Positions 6,961-8,893 of a DNA stretch of 8,893 nucleotides are shown piece after piece; position 1 is the first letter of the stretch; every line of letters starts with the position of its first letter. The position numbers were made by a program, and so were the translations under genes. Under the pieces are notes generated by a model, which made no database searches, was not told the origin of the DNA, and saw nothing but the letters and a program-made list of their open reading frames with translations. The stretch lies in assembly GCA_937959065.1 (NCBI GenBank), contig CALGOI010000139.1, forward strand, positions 1-8,893, given 5' to 3'. The DNA is from an uncultured Ignavibacteriota bacterium (GTDB taxonomy: Bacteria; Bacteroidota; Ignavibacteria; Tepidaquicellales; Tepidaquicellaceae).

Positions 6961-7448
6961 TCTACACCTGTAATTTTACTTCGCCTTTCCATCATAACGT
7001 TATCACGCCAGGTATCTCCCATCTTACCCATTTTTTCGCGGATACCGACGATCCGGAATCCGAACTTCTCGTGCAGCTTTATGCTTGCTGTATTTTCAGG
7101 AAATAAAACCGAGAGAAGGGACCAGATGTTGTTCTTCTCAGACTCCGTGATCAGCACTTCCATCAAAGCTTTACCGACGCCTTTACCTCTGTGCTCTTCA
7201 CCAATATAAATACTTATTTCCATTACTCCGGAATACACTTTCCGTACGGAAGTAGGAATCAATGCAGTCCAGCCAAGGACTTCTCCTCCATCCACCGCAG
7301 CAAACCTGCATACATCGTGATGCTTTTTATCCCACTCTTCCCAGGATGGAGCTTCAGTTTCGAATGTAGCGTTACGGGTTGCAATTCCCTCTTCGTAAAT
7401 GCGTTTAACCTCGGGCCAGTGAGCGGCATCTATGCGGACTATCTCCAT
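6957..7448 (-). CDS. GNAT family N-acetyltransferase (phosphinothricin acetyltransferase-like)
   Basis: A 163-residue cytoplasmic acetyl-CoA-dependent acetyltransferase. It resembles the Pat/Bar-YwnH-MddA branch: an N-terminal IYEEGIATRNATFETEAPSWEEW (18-39; this group typically has IYN...TATFET.P), strand MEISIYI (76-82), and the acetyl-CoA loop RGKGVG (87-92). The C-terminal NTASIKLHEKFGF is typical of the fold. Branch members acetylate phosphinothricin, methionine sulfoximine or related amino acid analogues; the substrate here cannot be fixed from sequence. I chose the ATG at 7448, whose A is also the last base of the upstream TGA (TGATG), a classic translational coupling. A GTG one codon earlier (7451) is possible but less likely. 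It is the last gene of a three-gene minus-strand operon. Its TAA shares TTAA with the stop of the converging fcl gene, and no terminator is visible after it. Confidence 0.88.
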   Translation of the reverse strand: MEIVRIDAAHWPEVKRIYEEGIATRNATFETEAPSWEEWDKKHHDVCRFAAVDGGEVLGWTALIPTSVRKVYSGVMEISIYIGEEHRGKGVGKALMEVLITESEKNNIWSLLSVLFPENTASIKLHEKFGFRIVGIREKMGKMGDTWRDNVMMERRSKITGVD

Positions 7449-7906
7449 CACCGGTCATCTGAGTTTCCAGTGTGAATATTCAGTTCATCATAAAGAGATA
7501 TCAGTGCCAGAGCGCGTTTTCGAACTACTTCGGCTCTTGCTCCTGCAGCAAGCATTGGATACATTGTTCCTCCGCCCATTATCTCATAGATGTATGTGTA
7601 GTAGCTGCTGATCAATTCAAACTCTTTGTCTCTGAACTTTATCCATTCCCTTTGAGCTTCACGTAAAGCACTCTTCGCGTCCTCTCCGAGATTATCCATA
7701 AGCAACTTGTAAACCCTGTTGAGCTCGATGTCCCAGAGTACTGCCGCGCTATCCGAGCACTGGATCATTCCCATTGTCGAACCATCCTTCTCCATGCACT
7801 GACTCGTCCAGACGTCTATCGGATGTTCGGATTCTTTGTCCTGTGCATGTGCAAATAAAGGTACGGCAATAAAAACTGCCAGTAATAGTAATTTTTTCCC
7901 CATCAT
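7448..7906 (-). CDS. Secreted LprI/DUF1311-like protein
   Basis: A 152-residue exported protein. It starts with a clear signal peptide (MMGKKLLLLAVFIAVPLF, then AHAQ with likely cleavage near residue 21-22). The mature part has the LprI N-terminal/DUF1311 pattern: Cys37 and Cys50, a helix with LNRVYKLLM (62-70), and the hallmark AQREWIKFRDKEF (84-96). The two cysteines could form a disulfide outside the cytoplasm. In Mycobacterium tuberculosis, LprI inhibits lysozyme; most DUF1311 proteins have no proven function, so an envelope-protection role is only a possibility. The true start may be Met1 or Met2 (ATGATG), and no SD is visible. The gene begins 35 nt after the nucleotidyltransferase stop with no terminator between, and overlaps the GNAT start by one base. 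Confidence 0.85.
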   Translation of the reverse strand: MMGKKLLLLAVFIAVPLFAHAQDKESEHPIDVWTSQCMEKDGSTMGMIQCSDSAAVLWDIELNRVYKLLMDNLGEDAKSALREAQREWIKFRDKEFELISSYYTYIYEIMGGGTMYPMLAAGARAEVVRKRALALISLYDELNIHTGNSDDR

Positions 7907-7941
7907 TTTGTAGATTTAATTTGTAAGAATTAATATAAGTA

Positions 7942-8790
7942 TTATTTCCTTAATACCATCGAAAATATCTCACGGTTCCGTATAGTTGAAATATCCGGCA
8001 TGTGTTTGTCGACCAGATCGAGCGTATCAATTATAAGCCCGGAAAGTATCTCTATACCCTCATTCATATCTTTCGTAAAGACATCCGTAAATCTCTTGTA
8101 TAGATTTTCCGGTTTAATCTTCATTTTATTAATTGTGAAATCCGCTGATTTGAATTTACCCGGGTGATAAATCCGATTTATGCCGCAGAGTATCCCAAAT
8201 ATTCTTTTTTCCACTTCGAGGAAGTTCTCGTAAAGAAAAAGAATATCGTTCCGGTCGAGTCCCATCTTTACCAGCACCCATTTAGGATGGAAAGCCAGAT
8301 TCATTTTAACGAGGTCCTCCGCATACTTATCCGGGTACCGGTCGATGAAGTATTGTCTTTTATTTTCAGCCCATTCTTCACCTTTAATGACCGCTCCATC
8401 TACAAAACCCGACAGCATGATCTGGAGTTCATCGTTTTTTATGTCGGGTTCATCCAGGTAGCTGTCTGTCTCCTTCTCCCATGGACCGGTGAATGTGTGC
8501 CCGTAGTCGTAGCGGATACCGTCGATGAATTTATAGATCGCTATTCCGCTTTCTATGTCTTCACCGTAGATCCCTCCTCCGTTTGAAAGAGCGTCTTCTT
8601 TGATATTATCAAAGTCATTCTGAGTAAGCGGTTCCCCGTAAAGTACGATAGTATCGATGTCCGAATTATCGTCTGCTATTCCCTTTGCCACGGAACCCGT
8701 GACCAGCATTGCGATTACGTTTGGATCGTCCATCAGGTGACCGGCATTCTTCCTCGCCAGCTCCATCCGGACTTTGCTTATCTCGTTCAT
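7942..8790 (-). CDS. Pol-beta-fold nucleotidyltransferase domain protein
   Basis: A 282-residue cytoplasmic protein. The N-terminal domain has the nucleotidyltransferase signature LVTGSVAKGIADDNSDID: Gly32-Ser33 and the metal-binding Asp44 and Asp46. A third acidic residue is probably Asp95 in IRYDYGH. The remainder is helical and unannotated by motif. The layout (N-terminal transferase domain, long helical C-terminus) resembles antibiotic nucleotidyltransferases such as lincosamide or aminoglycoside adenylyltransferases, and also other stand-alone proteins of the fold with no known substrate. It is too long for a MntA-type antitoxin (usually about 100-150 residues), and I see no HEPN partner with the RxxxxH motif next to it. 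The start at 8790 places the signature about 30 residues in, as usual; no SD is visible. It heads the operon with the LprI-like and GNAT genes. Family call good, function open. Confidence 0.82.
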   Translation of the reverse strand: MNEISKVRMELARKNAGHLMDDPNVIAMLVTGSVAKGIADDNSDIDTIVLYGEPLTQNDFDNIKEDALSNGGGIYGEDIESGIAIYKFIDGIRYDYGHTFTGPWEKETDSYLDEPDIKNDELQIMLSGFVDGAVIKGEEWAENKRQYFIDRYPDKYAEDLVKMNLAFHPKWVLVKMGLDRNDILFLYENFLEVEKRIFGILCGINRIYHPGKFKSADFTINKMKIKPENLYKRFTDVFTKDMNEGIEILSGLIIDTLDLVDKHMPDISTIRNREIFSMVLRK

Positions 8791-8893
8791 ATAAATTAAG
8801 GTTTAAATTTATTCAATTCTACGTAATATCAAGTTAGTTGTTAGCAACAGTTTAATAGTTTTTCTGTTGAATTTATCTTTATTATCATTAACA
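8791..8893 (-). promoter_or_regulatory. Upstream region of the three-gene operon with a small inverted repeat
   Basis: This is 103 nt of AT-rich non-coding sequence up to the window edge, and the promoter of the minus-strand operon should lie here. A 6-bp inverted repeat, CAACAG (8845-8850) and CTGTTG (8864-8869) with a 13-nt spacer, could be an operator half-site pair but is short. I could not pick a convincing -7/-33 pair. Confidence 0.3.

Noticed and set aside
8164..8586. Plus-strand 140-codon frame opposite the nucleotidyltransferase
   Set aside because: Antisense shadow with no recognisable motif; the minus-strand gene has the catalytic signature.
7942..8790. MntA/HepT-type toxin-antitoxin module
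   Set aside because: The nucleotidyltransferase is much longer than MntA antitoxins, and no HEPN protein with an RxxxxH motif is next to it.

Overview
The window is 8.9 kb of AT-rich bacterial chromosome that looks like the Bacteroidota/Chlorobiota side of the tree, possibly Ignavibacteria. The placement rests on a DUF5683 membrane protein, a long two-unit M16 peptidase, a tiny Lys/Ala histone H1-like protein, few Shine-Dalgarno sequences, and one candidate promoter of the Bacteroidota TTG/TANNTTTG type. This is inference from gene content only. I see no phage, transposon, CRISPR or RNA gene.

Layout. (1) 75-3005, plus: a secreted M16 zinc peptidase that ends at a strong bidirectional terminator. 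(2) 3050-4085, minus: a SecG translocon subunit followed by a DUF5683 protein. An intrinsic terminator lies between them and almost touches the DUF5683 start codon. (3) 4086-4492: a divergent intergenic region with a pair of 20-bp-spaced direct repeats and a Bacteroidota-type promoter. It feeds a 46-residue histone H1-like gene with its own SD sequence and terminator. (4) 4573-6960, plus: an NAD(P)-dependent aldehyde dehydrogenase with all catalytic residues, then a GDP-L-fucose synthase gene interrupted by one in-frame TAG. (5) 6957-8790, minus: an apparent three-gene operon read right to left, coding for a nucleotidyltransferase, a secreted LprI/DUF1311-like protein and a GNAT acetyltransferase. 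The last two are coupled by a TGATG stop/start overlap. The aldehyde dehydrogenase/fucose synthase unit and this operon converge on a shared TTAA that supplies both stop codons, with no terminator between them.

The most notable observation is the lesion in the GDP-L-fucose synthase. The protein is colinear with E. coli Fcl through the active-site region without any indel. The only defect is a TAG exactly where the catalytic serine (Ser107 in E. coli) should be. A recent nonsense mutation or a sequence error is the simplest reading. Other points to check are the Lys-rich mini-histone with its own regulatory region, and the pairing of a nucleotidyltransferase, an acetyltransferase and a lysozyme-inhibitor-like protein in one operon. 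I do not see a clear, previously undescribed multi-gene system.
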